From Kribbella capetownensis (GTDB lineage: Bacteria; Actinomycetota; Actinomycetes; Propionibacteriales; Kribbellaceae): 64,000 bases of DNA. The notes under the pieces were generated by a model. The model made no database searches. It was not told the origin of the DNA and saw only the letters and a list, made by a program, of their open reading frames with translations. The DNA is taken from NCBI RefSeq assembly GCF_004331485.1, contig NZ_SJKD01000003.1, positions 310,001 through 374,000 on the forward strand, given 5' to 3'. Made by a program: the position numbers and the translations under genes. Positions 34,074 through 43,088 of the stretch are shown piece by piece (positions within the stretch are counted from its first letter, which is position 1; each line of letters begins with the position of its first letter).

Positions 34074-34825
34074 CGCCGCCGGAGCACCAGGACGAGGTTC
34101 CACGTGACGACCTCGCGTACCCCGGGAACGGCGAGTACGCCGTACGCCCAGCGCGGGTGATACCTCGGCACCGCCGCCACGAGGTCGGCCGCGGTGCAAG
34201 TGCGTGCCCACCGCAGTCCGGCGGCGACACTGATCGGGAAGAGCGACGCACCGAACTTGTTCTTCGGCCGGTGACCCACTCGGCGTTCGTAGCGACGGGC
34301 CGCCCTGTCTCCGCCGAGGTAGTGCCAGGGCGCCGTCTCGTGACCGCCGTGCGGACCCCACCAGCCGGTGTACGACAGGAAGACCGTGCCACCGGGCCGC
34401 GTGACCCGGACCAACTCGTCAGCCATCAGCCACGGGTCCGGCACATGTTCCAGCACGTTGGACGAGAAACAGACGTCGACTGTGGCGTCCGCGACGGGAA
34501 GTGCCATGCCGCTGCCGAGCACTGTGCCTGGTACGGGTTCGCCCCGGCCGCTCAGCTCACCGAGGTCGGAGTCGATCGCGTAGTACGTCGCACCGGCCGC
34601 GCGGAACGCATCGGCGAAGTAGCCCGGTCCACCTCCCACGTCGAGCATCAGTGCACCCCGCAGGTCGGCGTACTGGCCGACCTGTCCGACCGAGTCCGCG
34701 GCAAGCGTTTCGTAGAAGCGATCCGGGTCTGTCTGCTCGACGCCGAACGCGCGGAACAGCCGGACGGCCCGGCCGAGATCGGCCGTCCAGCCCGCAGGTC
34801 CCGTCGTGTTCGTCATCACTGGCAC
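34070..34825 (-). CDS. Class I SAM-dependent methyltransferase
   Basis: The 251-residue protein has motif I (MLDVGGGPGYFADAF), the acidic motif II (YAIDSD) and a methyltransferase-11 core (GMALPVADATVDVCFSSNVLEHVPDPWLM). VTRPGGTVFLSYTGWWGPHGGHE completes the fold. Many relatives lie in polysaccharide loci. Its stop overlaps the start of the AftD-like gene, so it probably modifies a sugar or lipid carrier in the same pathway; this is inference. GTG at 34825 follows a TAATGT box at seven bases, so a leaderless start is favoured over the ATG at 34816. Confidence 0.88.
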   Translation of the reverse strand: MPVMTNTTGPAGWTADLGRAVRLFRAFGVEQTDPDRFYETLAADSVGQVGQYADLRGALMLDVGGGPGYFADAFRAAGATYYAIDSDLGELSGRGEPVPGTVLGSGMALPVADATVDVCFSSNVLEHVPDPWLMADELVRVTRPGGTVFLSYTGWWGPHGGHETAPWHYLGGDRAARRYERRVGHRPKNKFGASLFPISVAAGLRWARTCTAADLVAAVPRYHPRWAYGVLAVPGVREVVTWNLVLVLRRR

Positions 34826-34832
34826 AGGCGGG

Positions 34833-34838
34833 ACATTA
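34833..34838 (-). promoter_or_regulatory. -10 box of a probable leaderless promoter (methyltransferase-aftD operon)
   Basis: TAATGT on the minus strand ends seven bases before the GTG at 34825. Confidence 0.45.
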
Positions 34839-34933
34839 ACGGATCTCGCGAGGTCTGGTGGACATCGTTACTCCTTGGTAACGTCCCCGCCCATTACCTC
34901 GGGGGAGGTGACCGGAGGGGTGGGGTTGACGAG

Positions 34934-36118
34934 GTGCGTGCTCAGAGCGTGCTGATGCTGAACTGGCGGGACACGACGAATCCTGAGGGCGGGGGCTCCG
35001 AGCGCTATGTGGAGGAGGTGGCGAGAGGCCTTGCCGCGTTGGGCTGGTCGGTGACGGTGTTGTGCGCGGCGTACCCCGGAAGCCCGCGTGAGGCGCTGCG
35101 CCACGAAGTGCGGTACCTGTACCGCGGTACCAAGGTCAGCGTGTACCTGCGCGGTCTCCTGCACGCCTGGCTGCACCGCCCGGACCGTGTGGTGGATGTG
35201 CAGAACGGACTGCCATTCTTTACCCGCCTCGTACGTCGTACTGGCGTTGTGGTTCTCGTGCATCACGTGCACCACGAGCAGTGGCAGGTGGTGTACCCGG
35301 GCTGGCGCGGCCGGCTCGGGTGGTGGCTGGAATCGCGTGTCGCTCCACAGCTGTACGACGACTGCCGGTACGTGACCGTGTCGTCGGCCTCCCGCGATGA
35401 GCTCGCCGGACTGGGAGTCGCCGACATCACCGTGATCCACAACGGCACCGATCCGGCGCCACCACGGCAGCGACCGCAGGCCGCCGTACCGACAGTGGTC
35501 TGCGTCGGCCGCATCGTTCCACACAAGCAACTCGAGCACGCCGTCGACGCGATCGCCGAAGCACGTAAGGCGCTTCCGGACACGCGTCTGGTCATCGTCG
35601 GCTCGGGCTGGTGGGAGGACTCGCTGCGCGACTACGTCGAGCAGCGCGGTCTGCAGGAGGCGGTCGAGTTCACCGGACATGTGAGCGAGGACGACAAGCA
35701 CGCGGCCTACGACGAGGCTTGGGTGCTCGCACTGCCGAGCCTCAAGGAGGGCTGGGGACTGGTCGTCGGCGAGGCCGCGGGTCACGGCGTACCGACGGTG
35801 GCCTATCGGAGCGCGGGCGGTCCGACGGAGTCCGTGCACGACGGAGTCACCGGCGTCCTGGTGGACACCCCGGACGAGTTCAGTACGGCGATCGCCCTGC
35901 TGCTGCAGGACACCGAGCTTCGGCGCCGGCTGTCGGACGGTGCGGTCGCAGGTGCGGACAACTTCACCTGGTGCGCGGCCGCACTGTCCTTCGACCGGCT
36001 GCTGTCTACTTCGTGCCGTAGCCGACGATCGGTACGTCGGCCTGCCCCTGAGGCTGTCCGGCCGGCGGTGCCGGGTCCTCCTGCACCGACTGCACCACCC
36101 CGACAACCGTGGTGGTAG
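34934..36118 (+). CDS. GT4 family glycosyltransferase
   Basis: A GT-B retaining glycosyltransferase. The N-lobe opens with LMLNWRDTTNPEGGGSERYVEEVA (a nucleotide-sugar loop). The C-lobe has VVCVGRIVPHKQLEHAVDA, the LPSLKEGWGLVVGEAAGHGVP segment (E-x7-E) and a GGPTESV loop. The start is GTG at 34934, with a GGAGG some 15 bases upstream. The last 37 residues (from about 358) are Arg/Pro rich and are simply antisense to the DUF2613 gene, so the functional protein probably ends near FDRLL and the stop may have been lost. It is divergent from the methyltransferase-aftD pair. Confidence 0.88.
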   Translation: MRAQSVLMLNWRDTTNPEGGGSERYVEEVARGLAALGWSVTVLCAAYPGSPREALRHEVRYLYRGTKVSVYLRGLLHAWLHRPDRVVDVQNGLPFFTRLVRRTGVVVLVHHVHHEQWQVVYPGWRGRLGWWLESRVAPQLYDDCRYVTVSSASRDELAGLGVADITVIHNGTDPAPPRQRPQAAVPTVVCVGRIVPHKQLEHAVDAIAEARKALPDTRLVIVGSGWWEDSLRDYVEQRGLQEAVEFTGHVSEDDKHAAYDEAWVLALPSLKEGWGLVVGEAAGHGVPTVAYRSAGGPTESVHDGVTGVLVDTPDEFSTAIALLLQDTELRRRLSDGAVAGADNFTWCAAALSFDRLLSTSCRSRRSVRRPAPEAVRPAVPGPPAPTAPPRQPWW

Positions 36119-36170
36119 CAACCGCCAGCCCGGCAAGTACGGCGAGTGCCGCACCGATCAACGTTCCCAT
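36006..36170 (-). CDS. Small DUF2613-like membrane protein, 54 aa
   Basis: One N-terminal TM helix (IGAALAVLAGLAVATTTVVGVV) is followed by a Pro/Gln-rich tail. The ATG at 36170 has a strong GGGAGGGG site eight bases away. The helix pattern and size match DUF2613. In mycobacteria a gene of this type (Rv0236A) lies beside aftD (Rv0236c), so the neighbourhood supports it. It overlaps the end of the upstream membrane-protein gene by 13 bases and the convergent GT4 gene by 113 bases. Function is unknown; a small partner of the arabinosyltransferase machinery is a reasonable guess. Confidence 0.7.
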   Translation of the reverse strand: MGTLIGAALAVLAGLAVATTTVVGVVQSVQEDPAPPAGQPQGQADVPIVGYGTK

Positions 36171-37858
36171 GAACTGTGTCCCCTCCCGGTCAAGTGAACC
36201 GAAGAGTAACAACGCCGGACCACCGAGACCAGAGCGGCGATCAAGGTCATTGCGGCGGCCGCCCAGGCAGCCAGTACGACGATGGTCCGCCAGAGCGCAT
36301 GGGGCCGCGGAGCAGGCGTGCCGGCAAGTCGGTACACCGTCACGGTCGGACCCGAGAACTCCTCGGTGAGACCGGGCATGAGGCTGGATGGAGTCGGCCC
36401 GCCCGCCTCGCGATCGACCACGATCCAGCCAACGCCTTGCCGCAGCAGCGCGGACGTCGGATCCGTCTTGTCGCGCACGGCCGACCGGATCGCGGTTGCC
36501 ACTTCACGCGCACTCGGATCCTCACCGGCCAACCGGTGACCGCCGACGATCAACTCGTCCGGAACGACCGAGGGCTGGACGAAGTACCGCGGCATCGGAT
36601 CGAGCAGCGGGCGCCGTCCGTTCCAGGACGGCGCCCGGTACGACTCGAACGGCCACGGGACGAACCGTCCCGCGACGGCCTGCTGCGCCTGCTCCCAATC
36701 GGCCGGGTAGTGCGACGCCTTCAATCCCCCGCCGCCGGAGAGTGCCGGCAGTGCGGCGATCGGCAGCAGCATCGCGGTGATGCCGACGACTCGGTACAGG
36801 CGGACATGCTCGAGGGCGACGGTCAGCGCGACACCGAAGCCGACGGACTCGAGCAGGGCGAGCGGACCGAGATAGCGCTGGCCGTCACGGAACAGGCCTG
36901 CGCCGGGGACGTGGGCAACAACCTGAGCAAAGGCTCCGGATGCGACCACACCGGCCAGGCCGAGAAGCAGTGCGATCACCGCAGCCACGACCAGAGCCCC
37001 CGCCACCGGGTCCTGCCGCCACCACACCACGACACCGATCACGGAGACGACCAGCAGGACGAAGGCGAAGATGACCGGCATCAGATCGCCCCGATTGCCC
37101 GGCACAACATCTGCGTTCCAGATCCCGCCCAAGGTGAGCAGCGTGGGCAGCACTCCCCCATAGCCCTCGTTGCGCGCCGCGAACGAGGTGACCGAATCTG
37201 GATCGGTGGTCGCATTGCCCGTGTGCGCGAGACCTGCCATCAGCCAGGGCGCGTTCAGCAGGACCGCTGCGCCCAACGGCCACAGCGACCTCGCCCGTGG
37301 TCGCCACAGCAGGAGCAAGCCGCCGACGAGCAGTCCGGTGATTCCACCGGACGCGGTGAGCGCACAGCCCGCGGATGCGAGCACGAAGCCCGGCCACCCC
37401 GCTCCCCTGCGCAGTCGCAGCGCGGATCGCACCAGCCACGGCAGAGCGGCGTACCCGAGGAGGAGTGCCCAGGCGCCGAGGCGGAGTCGTTCGGCGACGA
37501 ACGGGTTCCACATGTAGAGGGTGGCAGCCGCGGCACCGGGTAGTGCACCGCCCAGCCGGAGCTCACGCCAGAGTGCGGTCAGGCCGAGACCGGAGAGTAG
37601 CGGGATGGCTACCAGCACGAGCTTGTTGAGCACCTGACCGCCGGTGAACTCGTCCAGTACGGCAACCAGCACGTCCGACGGGACCGCTCGCGGCATGGCC
37701 GTTGTGACACCGAACAGGTCAAGCCGTACCGTGAGGTCCGGCACGAACACCATGTCGTAGCCGACCACGTAGCCCGGAGCCAGCAGCGGAGCAGTGATCA
37801 ACAGGGTGAGCAGGACAGGCCACAACCAGGGCAGGACGCGCAGTGCACGTTCTGACAT
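36158..37858 (-). CDS. Large multi-pass membrane protein, possible GT-C-like enzyme (566 aa)
   Basis: About a dozen TM helices occupy residues 10-420. A soluble region of about 110 residues follows (DELIVGGHRLAGEDPSAREVATAIR), then a last TM helix and a basic tail. The first external loop contains a YDMVFVPDLTVRLDLFG stretch with acidic residues in the GT-C position, and GNRGDLMPVIF follows later. The ATG at 37858 has a GGGGAGGTGGTC site. It overlaps the DUF2613 gene by 13 bases, so both are one transcript. Placement argues for polyprenol-linked sugar transfer, but no family motif settles it. Confidence 0.65.
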   Translation of the reverse strand: MSERALRVLPWLWPVLLTLLITAPLLAPGYVVGYDMVFVPDLTVRLDLFGVTTAMPRAVPSDVLVAVLDEFTGGQVLNKLVLVAIPLLSGLGLTALWRELRLGGALPGAAAATLYMWNPFVAERLRLGAWALLLGYAALPWLVRSALRLRRGAGWPGFVLASAGCALTASGGITGLLVGGLLLLWRPRARSLWPLGAAVLLNAPWLMAGLAHTGNATTDPDSVTSFAARNEGYGGVLPTLLTLGGIWNADVVPGNRGDLMPVIFAFVLLVVSVIGVVVWWRQDPVAGALVVAAVIALLLGLAGVVASGAFAQVVAHVPGAGLFRDGQRYLGPLALLESVGFGVALTVALEHVRLYRVVGITAMLLPIAALPALSGGGGLKASHYPADWEQAQQAVAGRFVPWPFESYRAPSWNGRRPLLDPMPRYFVQPSVVPDELIVGGHRLAGEDPSAREVATAIRSAVRDKTDPTSALLRQGVGWIVVDREAGGPTPSSLMPGLTEEFSGPTVTVYRLAGTPAPRPHALWRTIVVLAAWAAAAMTLIAALVSVVRRCYSSVHLTGRGHSSWER

Positions 37859-37901
37859 GACCACCTCCCCACCCAGCGCTTGCGACCTGAGGCAGTAGAG
37901 C

Positions 37902-39167
37902 ATGAGTTCAGACACCACTCCGGAGCAAGAGCCCATGGCACCTCGGTTGGCATTCCTGCGCGGTGCCACTGTTGTTGCCGTCGGCATGGCCATCATGAAC
38001 GTGGCCGCCTACGGTTTCACGATCCTCGGCTCCCGCCGGCTCACTCCGGAGGAGTTCGGCGCCATCACCGCCCTACTCGGGCTGCTGCTGATCGGCAACG
38101 TCGCCTCACTCGGTCTGCAGGCGACCGGCGCGCGGATGATCGCCACCCACACCGGCGACACCACCGAGTCTCTGGCCGATGCACTGGTCAAGGCAGGCCG
38201 CCGCGGAGCGCTCGGGCTGACCGCAGTCCTGCTCGTGGCCACCCCGCTGTTCATGTGGCTGCTGCACATCGACTCCGTCCTCCCGGTCCTGCTCCTCGCG
38301 CCGACACTCGGCTGCCTCACGCTGATGGGCTCGGAGCTCGGCGTACTGCAGGGCAGCAAACGCTGGACCGAACTGGCAGCCGTCTACACCGCGGTCGGTG
38401 TGGGTCGCCTGGTGCTCGGCGGCGGTGCGCTGCTGATCCACCCATCGCTGGACTCGGCGATGATCGGTCTGACCCTCGGCGCCGTCGTACCGACTCTGCT
38501 GGGTGCCTTCCTGCTGCGTGGATCGTCCGGTGCGACCTCGGAGCACATCAAGGAGGTACTGCGGGAGACGGTGCACGGCACGCACACCCTGCTGGCGTTC
38601 TTCGTCATCGCGAACGCGGATGTGCTGCTGGCACGGGCGCTACTCGACGGCACGGACAGCGGGTACTACGCGGCCGGTGTGATCGTGGCGAAGGCGTGCC
38701 TGTTCCTGCCGCAGTTCGTCATCGTGGTCGTGTTCCCGACACTGGCCAGCTCGCCGGGCGACACCGTGCGGCTGCGCCGCGCGATCCAGGCCGTCGCCGG
38801 GCTCGGGGTCTGCACGGTGATCGGCACCCTGCTGCTGCCGGATCTGGTGGTGGCGATCATCGGCGGCGAGGAGAAGTACGCGCCGCTCGGCCCGTACACC
38901 TGGCTGTTCGCGATCTCCGGCTCGGCGTACGCCGTACTGCAACTCGTTGTCTATGCGGCGATCGCGCAGCAGGAGAAGCGGGCCGCGCTGCTGATCTGGG
39001 TCGGTCTCGTCGTCCTCGTGATCGCCGCCGGAATCGTGCTCGGCACCGACATGGCGACCGGACTGAACGGAGTGAAGGTCCTCGTCGCGATGACCAGCAC
39101 GTGTGCGTTGCTGTTGTCGGCCGGCCTGGCGGCAGGACTCCACCGCCAGGCCTCCGACGCGAACTGA
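37902..39167 (+). CDS. Polysaccharide flippase (Wzx/MATE-like, MOP superfamily)
   Basis: The 421-residue protein has about 12 TM helices in two similar halves, with MOP-family features such as FTILGSRRLTPEEFGAITALLGLL at the start and SGYYAAGVIVAKACLFLPQ in the middle. Relatives move lipid-linked oligosaccharides across the membrane. It is divergent from the large membrane protein (43 bases between starts), with a single small promoter region. Its role here would be export of the glycan made by the surrounding transferases. It ends one base from the convergent ABC permease stop. Confidence 0.85.
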   Translation: MSSDTTPEQEPMAPRLAFLRGATVVAVGMAIMNVAAYGFTILGSRRLTPEEFGAITALLGLLLIGNVASLGLQATGARMIATHTGDTTESLADALVKAGRRGALGLTAVLLVATPLFMWLLHIDSVLPVLLLAPTLGCLTLMGSELGVLQGSKRWTELAAVYTAVGVGRLVLGGGALLIHPSLDSAMIGLTLGAVVPTLLGAFLLRGSSGATSEHIKEVLRETVHGTHTLLAFFVIANADVLLARALLDGTDSGYYAAGVIVAKACLFLPQFVIVVVFPTLASSPGDTVRLRRAIQAVAGLGVCTVIGTLLLPDLVVAIIGGEEKYAPLGPYTWLFAISGSAYAVLQLVVYAAIAQQEKRAALLIWVGLVVLVIAAGIVLGTDMATGLNGVKVLVAMTSTCALLLSAGLAAGLHRQASDAN

Positions 39168-39168
39168 A

Positions 39169-40155
39169 TCACCAGAGGCTGGACTTGGCGAACCGGCGGG
39201 CGAAGGTGTTCGCCAGCACCAGCAGCACCAGGCCGATCACCGATCTGAACAATCCGATCGCGGTCGCGTAGCTGAACTGCGGCACAGCCGAGGCCAGACC
39301 GATCTTGTACACGTAGGTGTCGATCACTTCGGCGACGTCGAGGTTCAGGCTGTTCTGCATCAGCAGCACCTTCTCGAACCCGACGGACAGGATCGAGCCG
39401 ATGTTCAGGATCAGCAGAATCACCGCGACCGGCACGATCGCCGGCAGGTCGATGTGCCAGATCCGCCGCAACCGCGACGCCCCGTCCACGATCGCCGCCT
39501 CGTGCAACTCCGGCGGCACACTGGTCAGCGCGGCCAGGTAGATGATCGCCGCGAACCCCATCGTCTGCCACGCTCCGGACCAGACGTAGAGATGCCGGAA
39601 CATCCCCGAGTCGCCCATCACATCGGTGGGGCCGAAGCCGAACAGGCCGATGAGCTTGTTCGTCACCCCGGTGTTCGGGCTGGTCAGTACGACGAGCAGA
39701 CCGACCACGACCACTGTCGAAATGAAGTGCGGCGCATAGGTGATCAGCTGGGCCGACCGGCTGAACCACTTCTTCCGGATCGTGTTCAGGCACAGCGCGA
39801 GGATGATCGGCAGCGGGAAGGTGGCCACCAGTTCGTAGATGTGCAGGTAGACGGTGTTCTTGATCAGCCGCCAGAACTGGTACGACTCCACGAACCGGTC
39901 GAAGTACTTCATCCCGACCCACGGGCTGCCCCAGATCCCGGACACCACGTTGTAGTCCTTGAAGGCGATGATCACGCCGTACATCGGCCAGTAGGCGAAG
40001 ATCGCCAGCCAGATCAGCGGCAGTGCGAGCATCGCGTACAGCTGCCAGTTCCGGCGCATCCGCAGTCCCAGGCCGACCCGCGACTTCACCGCCGCCCGCT
40101 TGTGGGCCGCCGTCCGGACCGGCGAACGGGCCTCTGTCCCGGTCGAGGTCGTCAT
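39169..40155 (-). CDS. ABC sugar transporter permease, LplB-like
   Basis: An inner-membrane subunit of a carbohydrate uptake (CUT1-like) importer, 328 residues with six TM helices. The EAA loop that contacts the ATPase is present (PPELHEAAIVDGASRLRRIWHIDLP, about residues 215-240). The LplB/YtcP-type pair in this cluster is typical of importers for complex plant or host oligosaccharides. It is the third gene of the operon, four bases after the other permease. No ATPase is encoded here; such systems often use a shared MsiK-type ATPase encoded elsewhere. Confidence 0.93.
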   Translation of the reverse strand: MTTSTGTEARSPVRTAAHKRAAVKSRVGLGLRMRRNWQLYAMLALPLIWLAIFAYWPMYGVIIAFKDYNVVSGIWGSPWVGMKYFDRFVESYQFWRLIKNTVYLHIYELVATFPLPIILALCLNTIRKKWFSRSAQLITYAPHFISTVVVVGLLVVLTSPNTGVTNKLIGLFGFGPTDVMGDSGMFRHLYVWSGAWQTMGFAAIIYLAALTSVPPELHEAAIVDGASRLRRIWHIDLPAIVPVAVILLILNIGSILSVGFEKVLLMQNSLNLDVAEVIDTYVYKIGLASAVPQFSYATAIGLFRSVIGLVLLVLANTFARRFAKSSLW

Positions 40156-40159
40156 GCGC

Positions 40160-41098
40160 TCATCCCTTCAGGGAGCCGATCATGGCTCCCTTGACGAAGT
40201 GCTTCTGCACGAACGGGTAGACCAGCAACGGCGGAATCATCCCGATCACGATCAGCGAGTACTTCAGCTGCTGCTGCAGCTCCTTCAACTGCAGCAACTT
40301 GCTGGTGTCGGGCATCTGGGACGGGTCGACCTTCGACTGGATCAGGATCTGCCGCAACACCACCTGCAACGGGAACAGGTGCTCGTTGGTCAGGTAGATC
40401 AGCGCGTTGAAGAACGAGTTCCACTGGCCGACCGCATAGAAGAGCAGGTTCACCGCGATGATCGGCTTGCTCAGCGGCAGCACCACCCGCCAGAAGAACC
40501 CGAAGTCGCTGCAGCCGTCCACCTTCCCGGCCTCGACCAGCTCCTCCGGGATCGTCACCATGAAGTACGTCCGGGTGATGATCACGTTCCAGACCGCCAG
40601 CGCGGTCGGCAGGATCATCGCCCAGCGGGTGTTCAGCAGTCCCAGCTCGTGCACCACCAGGTACGTCGGGATCAGGCCACCGCTGAACATCATCGTGAAC
40701 ACGAACGCACCCATGATCAGTCCCTTGCCCGGCAACCCCTTGCGGGACAACGGGTACGCCGCCAGCAGCGTGAGGATCGTGGCCACCACAGCTCCGGCCA
40801 CCGCGTAGTACACGGAGTTGCCGAAGCTGCTGACGATCGAGTCGTAGTCGAAGATCGCCTTGTAGGCGTCCAGGGTGAAGCCGACCGGCCACAGCCACAC
40901 CTCGCCGGCCGCCACCCGCTTGGTGTTGCTGACCGACGCGCTGAGCACGTAGATGATCGGGTACAGCACCGCCAGACAGAAGAGTCCGAGTGCGGTGTAG
41001 ATGCAGGCCATCGCGATCTTGTCGGCGCGGGTGTCCTGGATCGCCGCACCGACCGCCAGCCGCCGCTCGTCCGGCGGCAGCGTTCCTGCCGCGCTCAT
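40160..41098 (-). CDS. ABC sugar transporter permease, YtcP-like
   Basis: The second permease, 312 residues and six TM helices, with the EAA loop IPEELVEAGKVDGCSDFGFFWRVVLPLSKP (about 185-213). The N-terminus has a short cytosolic tail before the first helix. The start at 41098 overlaps the stop of the binding-protein gene (41095), so the two are coupled. Together with the LplB-like subunit it forms the membrane channel. It lacks any unusual domain. Confidence 0.93.
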   Translation of the reverse strand: MSAAGTLPPDERRLAVGAAIQDTRADKIAMACIYTALGLFCLAVLYPIIYVLSASVSNTKRVAAGEVWLWPVGFTLDAYKAIFDYDSIVSSFGNSVYYAVAGAVVATILTLLAAYPLSRKGLPGKGLIMGAFVFTMMFSGGLIPTYLVVHELGLLNTRWAMILPTALAVWNVIITRTYFMVTIPEELVEAGKVDGCSDFGFFWRVVLPLSKPIIAVNLLFYAVGQWNSFFNALIYLTNEHLFPLQVVLRQILIQSKVDPSQMPDTSKLLQLKELQQQLKYSLIVIGMIPPLLVYPFVQKHFVKGAMIGSLKG

Positions 41099-42849
41099 CC
41101 GTTGTACGTCTCGTAGGCGGCCTGCTGGAGATCCAGGTACGGCCTCACGCCGATCTTCTCGACCCGGTCCTTGTAGTCGTTCCAGGCGCCGTCGTCGTTC
41201 GGGTCGAGCTGCCCGGTCATGAACTTGGCGAACGACTGGTTCACCTCCCCCTTGAGGTTGGTCCGCAGCTCCGACTCCTGCGCCGCCTGGTCCTGGTCCA
41301 GCGTGACCGGCGGGAACTGCATCTCCTGCGGCTGCTTGTGCGGGAAGAAGCGCTCCTTGGTCTGCTCGTAGAGCGGCTTCTCGAAGGTGAGGTCGTTCGG
41401 CTGCACCCGCTCACCGAGCCGGAAGTCCTGGGACCGGTACATCGGGTTGTCCTGGCTCCAGTTGATGTTCTTCTGCGAGTTCCAGGTCGCGTCGAACCCG
41501 TAGATCGCCTGCTTGCCGTTGATCCCGAGTTCGCCCTTCTTCGCCCACGCGTACTTCGGGCCGCCGTACCCGCGCAGGATCGCTTCCAGTTCGTACTGCG
41601 CGTCGGCCCACCGCACCAGCAGGTCCGGCTTGGCACACTTCTTCGTGATCACCAGGTGGGCGACCTCGACACCGACGGTGAGGTAGTCCCAGGCGGCGTA
41701 CTGGACGCCGTTCGGTCCCTTCAGCGGCGGACAGGCCTCGTACTGGCGCCAGCGCGCGTTCGGGTCCTTCTGGTCGATGTCGAGGAAGTTGCCCCAGTAG
41801 TTCGACCGGGCGCCTCCGATCAGCGGCTTGCCCGGTGCGTTGCCGTACCGCTGCAACTGGTCCTCATCGGCCGTGAACACGTCCCGGTTGATCAGCCCTT
41901 CGCCGTACAGGCTGTTCGCGTACTTGAGGCCCTCGCGCCACTGGTCCTTGTCGAACGCGACGTCGACCTTGCCGTCCTTGACCACCAGCCACGGCTCGCC
42001 CGGGTCGTAGAGGAACGGGTTCATCAGGAGCGGGTCGATCGGAGCATCCTTGTAGCCGGCGAACGGGATGGTCTTGCCGTTGCCGGCCAGGTCCGCCTTC
42101 TTGAACGCGCGCAGAACCTCACGGAACTCGTCGGTGGTCTGCGGCATGGCCAGGCCGACCTGCTTGATCCAGGCCGAGTTCAGCCAGCCCCGGCCGTCGA
42201 TGGCCCGGCAGTGGTAGCAGTCGTTGATACCGGGGAACGAGTAGATCTTCTTGTCCGGTGCCTGGATCAGCTTGCGGGTGTCCGGGTAGTCCTTCATCGC
42301 CTGCTGCAGGTTCAGGGCATAGGCGTCGATGTACTGGCCGACGTCGGTGAACAGGCCCTGGGCGCCGTACAGGAACAGTTGCGACCGGGTGAACCCGATG
42401 CCGAGGAAGGCGTCCGGGATGTCGCCGGCCGCGATCATCGCGTTCACCTTCGTCATCACGTCGTCGTCGGTGCCGCCGATCTGGCTCCACTCGATGTGGA
42501 CGCCGGTCTTCTGCTCCAGCCATTTGGTGAACGCGTTCGTCTTCCAGTCACCGATCGTCACGTCCTGCTTCACGACGATCTTGAACGTGACCTTCTCGGT
42601 CGTGAGCGGCTTCAGCGTGCGGGCGACCGGTCCGACGTATCCCTGCGGGTACTGCACGGTCGACAACTTCGGGCCGAGGGTGACGCTGGGGGCGGCCTGG
42701 CCGGCGCCCGCAGCCGCGCTGTCGGTAGTGCTGGAGCCACTGCAGCCGCTGAGCAGACCGCCGCCTGCGGTCGCGGCGGTCAGTCCTAGCGCCCCCGCGA
42801 TCAGTGATCGACGGCTGAGCCCCGGCGGTCGGAAATCGTCGTTCGGCAT
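41095..42849 (-). CDS. Extracellular sugar-binding lipoprotein (family 1 / LipO-like)
   Basis: The N-terminus carries a twin-arginine motif (SRRSLIAG, residues 12-19) and then a lipobox LLSGC (Cys about residue 36), so the protein should be exported folded by Tat and lipid-anchored. The 584-residue body is the large solute-binding type seen with LplB/YtcP permeases; NPFLYDPGEPWLV and GYVGPVARTLKPL are among its features. The ligand is unknown, most likely an oligosaccharide. The ATG at 42849 has an AGGAGGAA site. Operator-like sequences lie in the 200 bases upstream. Confidence 0.92.
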   Translation of the reverse strand: MPNDDFRPPGLSRRSLIAGALGLTAATAGGGLLSGCSGSSTTDSAAAGAGQAAPSVTLGPKLSTVQYPQGYVGPVARTLKPLTTEKVTFKIVVKQDVTIGDWKTNAFTKWLEQKTGVHIEWSQIGGTDDDVMTKVNAMIAAGDIPDAFLGIGFTRSQLFLYGAQGLFTDVGQYIDAYALNLQQAMKDYPDTRKLIQAPDKKIYSFPGINDCYHCRAIDGRGWLNSAWIKQVGLAMPQTTDEFREVLRAFKKADLAGNGKTIPFAGYKDAPIDPLLMNPFLYDPGEPWLVVKDGKVDVAFDKDQWREGLKYANSLYGEGLINRDVFTADEDQLQRYGNAPGKPLIGGARSNYWGNFLDIDQKDPNARWRQYEACPPLKGPNGVQYAAWDYLTVGVEVAHLVITKKCAKPDLLVRWADAQYELEAILRGYGGPKYAWAKKGELGINGKQAIYGFDATWNSQKNINWSQDNPMYRSQDFRLGERVQPNDLTFEKPLYEQTKERFFPHKQPQEMQFPPVTLDQDQAAQESELRTNLKGEVNQSFAKFMTGQLDPNDDGAWNDYKDRVEKIGVRPYLDLQQAAYETYNG

Positions 42850-42887
42850 GGGTTCCTCCTGGGCGGCTGGATCGGAACGAGCACGAA

Positions 42888-42904
42888 ATATCCGAGACGG
42901 ATAT
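42888..42904. promoter_or_regulatory. 17-base dyad (candidate operator) before the sugar ABC operon
   Basis: ATATCCG-AGA-CGGATAT is a perfect inverted repeat with a three-base centre, 39 bases before the start codon of the binding-protein gene. A further ATCC-GATA-GGAT pair follows. It could be a repressor site, but the protein is not in the window. Confidence 0.4.
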
Positions 42905-43011
42905 CCGATAGGATCTCGGATCTTGCCCGGCAGAATGACAGAGAAAGGGACGGCACGGAAGAGTTCGGCGGCAACCGACCGGAGTCAGTCGCCTACCGTC
43001 CGCATCTTGCG

Positions 43012-43025
43012 TGCAAACGCTTTCC
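43012..43025. promoter_or_regulatory. LacI-family operator-like site
   Basis: TGCAAACGCTTTCC fits the TGNAANCGNTNNCA consensus of LacI/CcpA-type repressors at all but the last base. It lies between the sugar importer and the Nudix gene. A sugar-responsive repressor is plausible for the importer, but no lacI gene is visible here. Confidence 0.4.
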
Positions 43026-43082
43026 GCTTGCTGTGTATCGGACATCTTTCTTGCGGAAAGTAAGTGGCCCGGCCCCGCTCGA

Positions 43083-43088
43083 TAGGGT
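43083..43088 (+). promoter_or_regulatory. -10 box of a probable leaderless promoter (Nudix)
   Basis: TAGGGT ends seven bases before the ATG at 43096. Confidence 0.5.

Noticed and set aside
34157-34933. Upstream extension of the GT4 frame
   Set aside because: It is antisense to the methyltransferase gene; GT4 homology begins just after the GTG at 34934.
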